Origin: Chionis minor
Taxonomy: Eukaryota; Chordata; Aves; Charadriiformes; Chionididae
Assembly (NCBI GenBank): GCA_013398295.1
Contig: VZSF01008870.1
Span: 654,033 to 718,032 of the forward strand
Length of the DNA stretch: 64,000 nucleotides
Reading direction: 5' to 3'
Shown here: positions 1 to 11,500 of the stretch, piece by piece
Numbering within the stretch: position 1 is the stretch's first letter
How the letters are laid out: the number at the start of each line of letters is the position of its first letter
Made by a program: the position numbers and the translations under genes
The notes under the pieces: model-generated
Databases searched by the model: none
What the model was told of the DNA's origin: nothing
What the model saw: the letters and a program-made list of their open reading frames with translations, nothing else

Positions 1-862
1 CCAAGTCCTTCTCCTCAGAGCTGCTCTCAATTCATTCTCCACCCAGCCTGTATTTTTGCTTGGGATTGCCATGACCCATGTGCAGGATCTTGCACTTGGC
101 CTTGTTGAACTTCATGATGTTTGCACGGCTCCACCTCTCAAGCCTGTCCAAGTCCCTCCAGATGGCCTCCCTTCCCCCCAGCGTATTGACTGCACCACAT
201 AGCTTGGTGCCATTGGCAAACTTGCTGAGGTTGCACTCAGTCCTACTGTCCATGTCACTAACAAAGATATTAAACAGCACCAGGCCCAATACCAACCCCT
301 GAGGAATGCCACTTGTCACTGGTCTCCACTTCAACATCGAACCTTTGATCACAACTCTTTGAGTGTAACCATCTGGCCACTTCCTTATTCACTGAGTGGT
401 CCATCCATCAAATCCACGTCTCTCCAATCTACAGACAAGAATACCATGTGGAACAGTGCCAAATTCTTTGTACAAGTCCAGGTAGATGATGCCAGTTGCT
501 CTTCCCTTATCCACCAAGGCTGTAACCCCATTGTAGGCCACCAAATTTGTCAGACACTATTTGCCCTTGGTGAAGCCATGTTGGCTATCACCAGTCACCT
601 CCTTATATTGCATGTGCCTTAGTGTAGTTTCCAGGATGATCTGCTCTTTGATATTTCTGGGCACAAAGTTGAGACTGACCGGCCTGTAATTCCTCGTGTT
701 TTCCTTTTTCCCTTTTTGAAAATGGGAGTTATGCTTTCCCATTTCCAGTCAATGGGAACTTCAGTGGACTGCCATGACTTCTCAAATATGATGGCTAGTG
801 GCTCAGCAATTTCATCCTCCAGTTCCCTCAGGACCCTCAGATGTATCTCGTCAGGTGCCATA
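1..862 (-). mobile_element. CR1 LINE fragment, ORF2 reverse transcriptase region (decayed)
   Basis: On the minus strand the translation matches the CR1 ORF2 reverse transcriptase. From upstream to downstream it shows an APDEIHLRVLREL block near 862-820, a PIFKKGK block near 720, a VTSGIPQGLVLG-type block near 320-290, and an LERWSRANIMKFNKAKC block near 140-100. These lie in order but in different frames, with breaks at about 350-560 and around 700, so the ORF is broken by frameshifts. The FADD catalytic box reads FANG (SKFANGTKL), so both catalytic aspartates are lost. The 3' part of the element runs off the left edge of the window. The 5' end near 862 is an ordinary LINE truncation or decay boundary. 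The divergence implies an old copy. The family call is firm; the subfamily and the exact right boundary are not. Confidence 0.9.
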
Positions 863-2623
863 TTCTTCAAACCTATAGAACAATACCTGGAAAAAAAGGG
901 AATGTGATTGTCCATGCAATTGCATAAGAAATGGATGAAAATGCAAATACTAGATGCAGAATAATGTGAAGCATTAAAAACTTTGTCATGCAAACAGTTA
1001 TGCTCTAGAACTATGTGTACTCTAAAACTGAAATTTTTTAGAACTGTGTGGCCTCTTAAAACCTTTTGAAGGTCTTGTTTCTGTATTTTCCCTAAAAATA
1101 CTCTGACTAAATGCTTTCATCTAGCTTCAGGGACCACTTGGGTCTCCATTCTCTTCTTCAGCAGGTATTAGAGTTTTACCATGTTTCTATAACCTCAAGA
1201 CTGGAGATTTGCCTGACATTTTGGCAATTTTCTATTGAAATTCCTTCATTAAATATACTTTAAGATGTGAATCCTACTGGGGGAATGGGAGGGACATTTA
1301 ATTCTTGAAGGAAACATCTGGCACTGTAAGCATTTTGAGCCCAAATGTCATTTTGACACAGTTATTCTTGTATGTTGTAACTCAGCACCCAACAGGGTAG
1401 GGATCAACAGCTGCCCTCATTTGTTCTTTGTCTGACAACACAGAACACATCCCTTAGGGGTGTATGCTTAAAGTAAATGATGTTGCTAAGAAACTACTTA
1501 AAGTATGTTGTTAATTGATGATGAATAGCCTCCTAGTTACTGGGAACATTTCTTACCAGCTCTGTTTTATGTGGTGTGCAAATGAGACAACGTGTACTGG
1601 TAGCTGCTGATGTCAATGACACCGGTTATTTAAGAAATGCACACAGCGGGGAATGAGAAAAGCCATGATTATCAGATAAGGAAATTGTCGTTGTTTGTTT
1701 TGATGTTGGTAACATTATTTGAGTGACATCACAAAATTCTGCATGACTGAAGGGAAGATAGTGAGAAAACAGAAAGCACAGTGAGGTGGCTTGACTTCTT
1801 GCAGTGAACATTTGTTTCCTTGTCACAGTCTAAGGAGCAGAAGCTGTTTCTCCCCAGTTGTTATTTATTCTTGGAGCAATGTTCTGAACATAAGTAGATG
1901 CTCTGGCTAATCTTAATTTTAAAAAATATTTTCAGCCATGTCCCTATTGTAAAATACACTCAGAACAGATTTAAGTAGGCTCTGTCGTCATGACTGTCCT
2001 CTTCTTCATAGAAACGTATGATGAAATGTGCTCCGTTAGAAATAAATCAAACACAACAGTTGGTACTGTCCTGCTCATTTCAATGGGCATCCTAAGCCTT
2101 TTCCATATTGCTTTTAAAACCATGGCCTAAGGTGCCCTGCATCTTCTTAAGTAGGATGCAAACACTGGGAGAAAGTGAGAGCTGCTCAGCAAATGAAGAG
2201 CAACGTACAGAAGAGCAAAAGTATTGAATGCTGCTCCAGTTAACAGGGTTTCTAGGAAATTCTGGAAGGGAAAGGGCTTTATGGAAAATGTATGGTACCT
2301 GAAAAGGGAGCAGCAGTGTATTTTGCCCCTTTTCTGATTTTTTTTCTCTGCCAAAATGCTATGAGCTGTAGAAGAGTTTGCATAGACTGAGTAATAGATT
2401 GCACCTTGGCAGCTCTTGCAACATGTCCCCTCACTAAATTCTTCTTGCTGACAGTTGGGCATAAGTAACAGGAAAAGAATCACATTTTATTTCCATTTTA
2501 AGCATTTTAAACTTACCAAAGTGGAGACAGAACAATGGGTAGGTGGACCTTTATTCTACTTAGTGTAGTGCAGATTCTTATGCTGGCCAAATGTTCTATA
2601 CTGTTATAAAATGAACAAAGAAG

Positions 2624-3211
2624 CTACAAAAGATGTTCCCTCAAAAGACCAGCTGTTGTGGGGATAAGCATGTGCCCAGAGGTGCTCCAGCAGAAAATGT
2701 TGTTGTGCTCAGGCCCTTGCCTGAGGGTAACGGCCAATTCTGGGATGAAACCAGCTGCCATCAACAGGGGTTGCTCAGTCATGTGAATGAGACCGTGCAA
2801 AGCATCTGTATTTGAACACATTTTTTCCCTATGCCTGAAATACTTCTGCTTTTCACAAGCTGCCTCCTGCACTCCAGTTTTGTTGTAAGAGCTGATATAT
2901 ATTAAAATAAGTAGTTTTAGCATTTTCACAAGTGCAACAACCAAACTTGATTCACCTAGCCTTTCGTCTGCTGAATATTCACCACGCCCTAGTGTGGTTC
3001 CCAAAATCTTTCTAGGTTGTAAATTGCTATGGTTAATACAGAGTTCATCCAATAAATTGTGTTGTGAATCACTAGTCATTGTTTTGCTTTCAAAAAACTT
3101 ACAACAGTTACACAATCTGGAAGCAGAGAATGGAACAGGATTTAAATGAAACATGACATTAATCATATATATACCTGTACCAATGTTTTCTCTAACTGAG
3201 TATTGTGACAA
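2624..3211 (-). other. 195-codon open frame of unknown status
   Basis: This is the longest open frame in the window that is not CR1. It starts at a Met and runs 195 codons to a stop at 2624. I recognise no domain. The middle has a short hydrophobic stretch (VVALVKMLKLLILIYI, about residues 90-105), and Cys and His residues are scattered without a clear motif. No splice-linked partner, Kozak-type context or neighbouring exon supports it. By rough estimate a frame this long turns up by chance about 0.1-0.3 times per 64 kb at this composition, so it is unusual but weak evidence. It is most likely a chance frame; an old degenerate repeat or a lineage-specific gene is possible. Confidence 0.15.
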
Positions 3212-3507
3212 CTTTAAGAATACCGTGTGTCTATCTCAGGATATGTTGGCCAAAAATTTGTAAACAAAAATGAGATATATTTTAAGAAATTATCAGCAAC
3301 TCATTTTACCTTTTCTGCATATCCTTTGTCTTGTTTTAATTAACGTGATTTGTTTATTCTGATCTGATCTTATCTGTAAGAAAGTGCAGTGAAAAGGCCT
3401 AGTAATATAACACAAAAAAACTCATATTAATCTTTCCAGACAGAAAATATTATGTTGAGGAACACAAGAGAAAACATCTGTGAAATAAAATAAAAATTTT
3501 ACTTCTG

Positions 3508-3531
3508 AAACAAACAAACAAACAAACAAAA
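3508..3531. repeat. (AAAC)n microsatellite
   Basis: About five to six uninterrupted AAAC units, followed by a short A run. Confidence 0.9.
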
Positions 3532-5418
3532 ATACTTATTACAAAGGTTTTGGAAAGGAACTTCATGTTTTTAAAGTTCACAAAGATTAATAAATTTATT
3601 AATTAATCTCAATAAAAGACTTTTAATCATTCTTTCAGAAATCATGGAAATTTTTGAGATTTGTTTCATTTCAGATTTGGAAAGTTTTGGGTATTTGGGG
3701 AGGATTAATTCTGAATGTTTAGGTGACTCATGTGTTGACTTACAGAAGCCGAATCATCATTGAAAGGAAAGTAATCAATCATTAATGCTAAGCAGAGAGG
3801 ATGTTGGAGGGTTATTAAAATCCTATCAGTCATGTATGTTACTTCCAAACTGTCTTTTTTTTTCTGCATTACAAGTTCTATGACAACGAATATGTATTTG
3901 TAGGGCTAAGCCTTCAAAAACTAACCAGAAAACTGTTAAATTATAACATAGTGGACAAATTTTATAGCATCCTTTCAGTTCTCTGTATTGCAAAGAAAAA
4001 GGGTACAAATACAATAGATTCAGTATTTCAAAATAAAAAATAACAATTAGTCAAGAATTGCCCAAGAAGCGCCTTTATGATGCTTCCTTATGACAAATTT
4101 ATTGGATGAGTGTGTCTGACAGGCCAACAGTGTCTGTCTATCCAAAGTAGAACTTTCTGCATTCAGCCACTTCTTCCAAGCAAAGGCAGGATCAGAGTCA
4201 CCTGGATCTCTGCACTCAGTCACTTCAGTTAACATGAATTTTCAGCGTAAGCTCTGGGAAACAGATGGAACTGCTACTATTGGCTTTGTGCAAAATGCCC
4301 TGCTTAGTATTTCAGATGTGTAGGGATTTTTTGGTATATATAGAGAAGTAAAAAGATCCTAGTTACTAATGCTTTTTTACCATCCAAAGGACATTTTGCA
4401 GATTTAGAACACATAAAAAAAATGTGTCCAGTGGCTATTGGTTTTGTTTCTTCTTCAGACAGAGCAGAATCCACATCACTTTCAAACTTGGCATCTGACA
4501 ATCTCAAAATAAAGACTGAACATAGAAGACAACAGTCCTATTGTCATGTAGCTTCATGAAGTCCCTTACACTAAGTTGTACTAACTCCAGAAAACTACTG
4601 AAATCTACTTAGGAGGACTAATTGTGATTTACTACTTTGACAAATTAGTTTATTGATTAAACTCAGTCCTGAAGCTAACATTCAGTTTCGAGTAAAAGCC
4701 TGCGGTGACCACTGACCACAATGAGAAATTTGTTTCACCATAAACACGTAAGGAAAAGCTTTGCCACTGAAAGATATTCCATCCCTTCCTGTGGCCTCTT
4801 CCCTTGAAACAGGTCTTATAATATGTGTATCAGTCCAAGTAAGTCATTGTCATGTTTAATCACAGATTAGAAGAAAAATTAATTTCATCATCCACCTCTC
4901 CTCAAAGATATCTCTGGGTCAACAGTGGAGGAAAATAAAGTTATTAACTAGATGATGAAGGAATTCTGCCAAAAACAGTACATGACTGCTCCCACGAGAT
5001 CTCTAAATACCGCTAATACTTTCCTCAGTAAAATTAATCCCTGTTCATTAATGCAAAACACTGAGCAAAATCTGTGTGCTTTAACCTGACAGCAGAACCA
5101 GTTCTGGCTGCACAGCCTTTACTGCATGCCAGGTTTGGAAATTTGGGGGTTAGGAAATTCAGCTTCTTATAAAGGTTTTTGCATTCCTTCCAGTTACTGG
5201 CTCCTGCTTCCTGAAAATGAAAAAATGCCTCATTTTCTAGGAGCTGTGGAGGTATGGACAACTGCACACATACAGCTCCAATCTGGAGAGAGGCGTGCAG
5301 TGGTTGCATGTTTGAAGAGAAGCTGTGAAGAAGGCTTCCTTTGTCAGGAGACAAAAATGTTTAGTCAATGTGGCTAGCCAGCAAGATGCAATGTAAAAGG
5401 TTCAGACTGCCAGCCCAG

Positions 5419-5531
5419 GTTCTTTTCTTTTCTTTTCTTTTCTTTTCTTTTCTTTTCTTTTCTTTTCTTNCTTCTCCTTCTCCTTCTCCTTCTCCTTCTC
5501 CTTCTCCTTCTCCTTCTCCTTCTCCTTTTCC
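5419..5531. repeat. Compound pyrimidine microsatellite (TCTTT)n - N - (CTTCTC)n
   Basis: About ten TCTTT units (5421-5469) are followed by a single N at 5470 and then about nine CTTCTC units (5471 to about 5526). The plus strand is pure pyrimidine for over 100 bases apart from the N. Long homopurine-homopyrimidine tracts of this kind can adopt triplex (H-DNA) structure and are hard to sequence, so the array length shown here may not be real. Confidence 0.95.
5470..5470. other. Single-N assembly junction
   Basis: A lone N lies exactly between two different pyrimidine repeats. It most likely marks a contig join rather than one ambiguous base. Confidence 0.8.
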
Positions 5532-5814
5532 AAAATTTAAAGGGCACCTGATGCCCATTAAAATTGACACTTCAAGTGGAACTGCACCTAAGCTGACATA
5601 GCGAAGTGATGTTATACTAAAGATATTTCTTTGCAATGAAAACTTCAATTTTTTTCTAGGCCTGGCAATATCAACTTGACTATAATAAGTCAGTGTGGAG
5701 ACTGTAACTGCCTGAGTTCGTGCTCAACATTCAGGTACAGCTGTGAGAAGCTGATGAGAAGAAGATACAATGAGTGCCATTGCAGTGTAAAAAACTGAAA
5801 AAAATTGTATTTGT
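5532..5814. other. Unique spacer between microsatellite and LTR
   Basis: Nothing recognisable is seen here. Confidence 0.6.
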
Positions 5815-6154
5815 TGTCCTGGTTTGAGGTAAAACAGGCTGAATTTTATTCAGTAACTACTCTCTAACTAGGCCTCTTCTAACTGTTGAAATTAACAGCA
5901 TGTTGTGCAGAAAATGTTCGCTCTCAGAGTGATCAGACCAATGTTTATAGTTGATGCAAAGGCATGGTATGCAGAGAGGTTCTTGTTTATAATTATTACT
6001 ATATCACCCAAGGCCAGACAACTTTGTTATTTGCTCTGTTGGAGGGTTGGAAGCGGAAAAACAGAGAGGGGTCCAACCTGTGGGGAGGAGCGAACAGGTC
6101 AGGTGACTCCAAACTGACCCACAGGGTATTCCATCCCATCTGCATCATGCTCAG

Positions 6155-6160
6155 TATAAA
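6155..6160 (+). promoter_or_regulatory. TATA box of the solo LTR
   Basis: TATAAA within AGTATAAAAG, about 340 bp into the LTR and 255 bp upstream of its poly(A) signal. This fits a U3/R boundary. Present activity is unknown. Confidence 0.5.
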
Positions 6161-6409
6161 AGTTGAGAGATAAAAGGCTCAGCTCTCTTCAGTGGCTGGC
6201 ATCCAAGGAGGACTCTGTCTGTTTGTCTGCCTTTGATCCTGATCCATGGGCTCCTGAATTCAGATCTGGAATCCAGTTCCCATCCGTCACTGAGTCCAGT
6301 CTGGGACTTCCCCAGTGCCTGCTGATGACATGATTGTCATCCTGGGAACTTCATACAGTTTTGTATATATTTCATTATTTTCTTTTTATTATTTTATTCT
6401 TTATATTTC

Positions 6410-6415
6410 ATTAAA
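6410..6415 (+). terminator. Poly(A) signal of the solo LTR
   Basis: ATTAAA, the common variant hexamer, located in the 3' half of the LTR downstream of the TATA box. Confidence 0.5.
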
Positions 6416-6526
6416 GTAATTTAGTTCCTACTAAACTAGTCTCTTTTTTTCTCTCTCTCCTGCTCTGCAAGAGAGTGGAACTCTGTCGCTCTGCCTGTTT
6501 GGGCCAACCCAGTCCAAACCACGACA

Positions 6527-8513
6527 GTTCTTTAACAACTGCCACAAGTAAGTTTTCTTTGATATTTTTCTTCTTAGGGAAGTAAAATGTAAGATAGTAC
6601 AAGGGAGGAAGTATAAAATGAGAATCCACTGAATGTTTGTGTTTCTGGTCTGATTTCCAACTTGTGTTGGTTTGACAGGTTCTACAGACTTTAACAGAGA
6701 CATTTGCTGGTAACATTGTCAGGGGCATCTAAACAACTTAGGCTCCTAAGTCTTGGTTTAAAACTTTCAATAGTCTATTGAGATCGTAACTATCTTTGTA
6801 AGTCAATCACACAAACTCCTAAGGTTTGACCCTAAAAAGGGGATTTACGTGCCACAGTTAAGAGCTGTAGTACAATTATGTTCACATGACTTAGGTACAT
6901 GGCCCTTGAGACTGGAAACATGAACCACGTGTTAAGAGAAGCAGCTCCTTCACCAGGCATGTTTAGTGCTGGTCACGCAGCTCATCAGTGCAATGGCTGT
7001 ACAGCACCTTGTTCAGCTTACCAGGCTGGAGAAAAATGTCCATTTGGGAAAGATAGGCTTTGAGATCACTCTGTGGTATCCAGTTTGTTTGTTAAGATTG
7101 AGCCACAGAAAAGCAGGAATACAGAACTCACCTGTGCAGGACAGGAAAATCTGAGCCTTTCTCCAGTGAAATGGTGGGACACAGCCAGAAGGGAGGAGGC
7201 TGGCAGATAGTTCAGCCTCACCTACTTCAGCTGCTCCCTGACTTACCTTCAGTGACCACACAAGGTGCGTGGAACAACTTCTGATACCTTACCTGGACAC
7301 TGAAACACCTTTAGGAAGTGGGACACGTTAGCAAAGCATGTTCTTGCATGAACACATTCAGTGAATGAGTGTCTTTGAAAAACTGCACATACACCATGAC
7401 AAAAAAGTCAAAACTTGTCGCAAATAAAAGGTGTGTGCCATTGGCCTTTGGCCTTGCTTCCCCCCATGGTACCTGGTCTGAGGCAGCCAAGGCAGGGCAA
7501 TGTGCGTGGTACATTGAGGTTGGCGGGCTGATACTGAGAAGCTGGCTTTTTTCTTTTGTTAGTACCAGAGCTTTAATGCCACTTGCAATTTTTCTCCCCT
7601 TGTTTTCTGCGCAGCTGCTATGAAGATTCCTATGGGGCTGAGGCCTTCCTACAAGCAAGCTAGCAAGCCACCCACCAACATTTCCACGTCAATCTTCCCT
7701 TGTAATGTCCTTTCCCTCACTCTCTGACACATTGCAAGCTCTTACTTTCCATCTGTACGTCAGCAGAGCCAGTGGAAGTCAAAGCATGTAACTTACATGG
7801 CTGTGACACTGCATCAGCCAAGTACACACAGATCCCTTGCAGGCTTGTGACTTGAATGAAAGGGTAATGCTTGTTCTTAAATCAGCTAATCCACTCATAT
7901 TTTGGGGAAGGAGTCCATACTTAAAAATGCAGTGACCTACTTCTTCCAGGACTAGGATTTAACTGTTGACAGTATGTAGCTATGTTCTGCTCCATTCAAC
8001 AAAGTTTACGTGTGTAGGGGAATTACGAATTTAAACTTGTTCTTTTTAATAATTTCCTTTTCATTTTATAAATATTTGCTTTCAGAATACCATTTACTCT
8101 CAACTGTGGCAATTCAGTGAAATCCTTGCTTGTCCTGCCACCATTTAGCTTACCACATCTATAGAACCGTTTCATAAATATCATCCAATAAACAAACTTT
8201 TATACTACCTCAAATTCCACCACCTTGATGATACACCTTGTCTTCCAGACTGTAAGTTCTTTCTAGCAGTAATTCTCATTTTCTAAGCGTAGCGGTTAGC
8301 ACCAAAACCTGTACCTGGCTTCACTAATGCTTACTCCAACGCACTCTGTGATTCTCTCCCACTGATTCCACCCCCCGGGGATCTCCTGGAGACCCAGCCC
8401 CCACACTAGGCTTTGCTCCTTGTACAAACCAACACCATGAGTCAAAGAGGGCATACATGTGCCTGATTTTGTCCTGTCACCCAGCTAGGTGAGCCTAACC
8501 TAGACCAGGAAAC
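6527..8513. other. Unique non-coding stretch
   Basis: No gene, RNA or repeat is recognised. The open frames here are short (115 codons or fewer), overlap on both strands and resemble nothing known to me. Confidence 0.55.
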
Positions 8514-8589
8514 AATATTATTATTATTAATAATAACAACAACAGCAACAACAATAACAACAACAACAACAACAACAATAATAATAATA
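8514..8589. repeat. Compound trinucleotide microsatellite (ATT)n/(AAC)n/(AAT)n
   Basis: ATT units pass into AAT, then a run of AAC/AACAGC units, then AAT again. The total is about 76 bp with interruptions. Confidence 0.9.
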
Positions 8590-11500
8590 CAACAGATGTA
8601 GTCCACACAATGTGACCCATGCAGGTTCACTAGGCAGCATTAATGAGAAGTTAGTAATTTCCAGTGCAGAATCCCTCGTCCTTAATAATTTTTCTCTTCT
8701 GTTTGAGAATTCCCTGTCTCAGAAAATGGACTTTGGCATTTTAGAGGGTAGTGGTTTTAAAATAAGTACATGGATAACAAGGATACAATCTTTTTCCAGA
8801 CCCCAGACAAGGGGTATTTTTCCTACATATTATTTGCAATGGGTATCACTGCATTTAAAGTTAACTTCAATAGCTACTTCAAGGCAAAATTTGTCAGAGA
8901 AATGTAACTATTGTTGGATAAACATTTTAACCTTGTTCTACTATTTCTCTTTTCTTAATTATGAGAAGTGGAGAAAAGCAGGGCCGAAATTAACTTTTGA
9001 ATTTGGTAATGTTGGTGTAAATTGGGAGTCAGGCCCCCACTGGTAGTTACATGGAAGCAAAGCGAAGAATTTTTCATCAGCCCACAAGGTTAAATAATTC
9101 ACCAGGAGGAAGGGGAACCAGGAGAACAACTTCAGCTTAGCCAAAATTCTTCAGCTTCCGCAGCACAAATCTTTCTTTCTCCTGCACTCCCACCCCAGGA
9201 AAAGAGCCTTAGCCTCAGACAACTTGGTGCACAGGGTGGAGCACGCTCTTCGTTTCAAGGGCTTCACTGAAGCCCCCTTCGGCTATGCACAAAACGTGTA
9301 ACTCTTCAGGGGCACTGAGCCTGAAACCCAGGTGGTCTGTGTCCCTGGTGTTGCCCTAAGCAGCCAGCTGGAGGACTGCCGTGGGGCGAGATGATGGTCC
9401 TGGGTGTATTCCAGTGCTTTGAACAGAATGGAAAGGCTGCAAGCAGAGGGTGAAAGAAAGATGTTGTGGAAAACTGCACCGTGGTGTTGAGCCTACCCTC
9501 CTGGGAGGTCCACGAGGAGGACCTGAGACATCTGGAGGGGATCTGCAGGCCTCTGAGGGCATCGGGAAAGCAACCTCAAATCAAACAGCAAAACCCAGAT
9601 TAAATTGCTCGGCAAATGCAGCTCCAACCTGACATTAGACTAGTAAAAGCACATACGCTTGGGCAAAAAATCCTACATGCTAAGAAAGAGAAAAAAGCTT
9701 TCACTCTGAATCTGTAGGGAAGTATTTCAGTAATATCTTGCCTCCATTTAAGTCAGCACTGGAATACCGGTCAGACCATGAGGAGCTTCATGGGAGTAAG
9801 GAAAATTAGCACAGACTTCAGTTTCGTAAGACTTGTGGTAGACACTCAGGCCTCATTTTAAGGAACTTGTAAATGTGTCTCAAGGGGAAACCTTTTGCAA
9901 GCGTTTGTTGGACCACTGCTGTGATGATCCAGGCAGTGCTGTGACTCTTCCTGTGTATTAGGCATTATGCTCTTTCTCCCATGCCAGACACAGCTATGTT
10001 ACCTTGCAGACTTACAAAGGGTTATTGATTTACAGCCTTTATTACGGCCTACAAGAGGTTAATATGATTAACTTCATTCAAAAGAATGTTGTCATAAACA
10101 TTTATGAAAATTTCTGCTTTTTGTGCATGCATTTGTCAACCGGAAATTGGCAAAAATACAAAAGGTGATGATGGAAATTAATTTCCCTAAAGGAATCATT
10201 AAATCTTCCTCCTCCCTTTCCTCCCCCCATCTGCACCTCTCTTTTACTTCACAGGCTCCAGTACTGGAAGCTTTTAATTGTCTAGGTTGTCAGTTTTTGA
10301 CATCTTAATCTCCCCTGATGAGCCTGGCATCTTAGAAGCACAGCATCTGAATACTAAACACTGCACCTCTCGCACAGCCATTATGCACAAACCAGCTGCA
10401 GATGGGCCACAGTTTGTACCAGTGGTCCATTTTACACGTCCTAGCCCCTCTCCTGCTCTCCATGGTGCAGATATGTTGCTCCACCAGCTTCCCCGAAATC
10501 ATTCTCTTCTCTCTGATTTGAAAGTCGTGATTTCATCATCTGCAAAATTTACCTGTAGCAGAAAATCCAGGCAGCCACAACAGTAAATATTGCTACAAAT
10601 TGTGCACTGGTATCAGGGTATTTCTGGTCAGATCAGTTTGCACCACCATATCAACAGCATTTGTTGGTTTTCACCAGAACAGAAGCTGGTGTGCTGTGCT
10701 TGTACAGGCTATGCACTGCCCAGACCTGGCAGCCTCCTCTTCCCACTGGGAACACCTGGAGTCAAACCCCCAAATTTTTACTCAGGATAATACCAATAAA
10801 ACTGAGAAAACATAGGTGCCATTGTGGTATAGGGAAATCTAGATTGGCTGGAATGAACCTGGGAATCCCTGGGACTGGGGAGGCTGGGAACAACCTATCT
10901 ATACGCATAAAAGGAGGCTGGCAGCCTTGAGCTTGCAACTACTTTCATGAAAACGCTTACGGGAGAAGAATAAAGAAAATCCTCAGAACAGAGAAGCAAG
11001 CAGCTGCTTATATTTGGTTGACTAAATGCAGGGGTCAGTTACTAATTACCCTGCTTGTTTGATAGGTGCTGTATATTGCAGGGACTGTGCACCAGCTGTG
11101 CCACTATGAAAGTCTGGAATTTTCTTTCAGGGCTGTGCTTGGAGAAGGGGGACGTTGTCTGAGGCCATTGCACTGGTTGCCTCCGAGCGAATCTCTTTAA
11201 GAAGCTCTTGTGTAGTCTTGGAGGGTAGATATGCCAGAGTAGTGCCAGACAAGACACAAGACTTTCCCCTCTGCAAATTACAGAGCTATAAAGGACTGAG
11301 TTGCTTCTCTGTTATAATTTTCCTGTATTTCCACACATTTTTTTTTATTAGTGATAGCATAACTGTTCCCCAGAAAAGTCCGTTACCTGTTAATGCAGTT
11401 GCAAGGTACTGGACTAGCTGCTGGCTATGGACTGACATCCATTATAGAGATACCTGGAGGACAAGGTGTGTCCTGCTGACATTACATTTTTCTTTAAAAA

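Larger units (their letters stand above)
863..5418. other. Unique non-coding stretch, no gene recognised
   Basis: This is AT-rich single-copy-looking DNA. It holds a short (AAAC)n run and a 195-codon minus-strand open frame at 2624-3211 that I do not recognise. I see no convincing exon, RNA gene or mobile element. Repeats that are very old would not be visible to me. Confidence 0.6.
5815..6526 (+). mobile_element. Solo LTR of an avian endogenous retrovirus, ERVL-like (class III)
   Basis: The element is about 712 bp long. It opens with TGTCCTGGTTTGAGG and closes with CCAAACCACGACA, the start and end seen in many avian ERVL-type LTRs, giving the canonical TG...CA ends. Promoter and polyadenylation signals are in the expected order on the plus strand: TATAAA at 6155-6160 and ATTAAA at 6410-6415, followed by T/C-rich sequence. 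No gag, pol or env coding sequence, primer binding site or second LTR flanks it, so it is a solo LTR, the usual product of LTR-LTR recombination. The flanking 5-mers (TTTGT and GTTCT) do not match, so no clear target-site duplication remains. Family assignment is from recognition of the ends; the exact subfamily is not determined. Confidence 0.75.

Noticed and set aside
5361..5648. Frames encoding Pro-Ser or Gly-Glu repeat proteins
   Set aside because: They are translations of the (TCTTT)n/(CTTCTC)n microsatellite, with an N inside.
5905..6173. Short frames inside the LTR as viral genes
   Set aside because: They lie within the U3/R part of a solo LTR. No gag, pol or env similarity is seen.
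8514..8589. CRISPR-like array
   Set aside because: Trinucleotide microsatellite with no spacer structure, in a vertebrate genome.
8442..8630. Frame with a Val/Ile-rich membrane-like segment
   Set aside because: The hydrophobic run is the AAC/AAT microsatellite translated on the minus strand.
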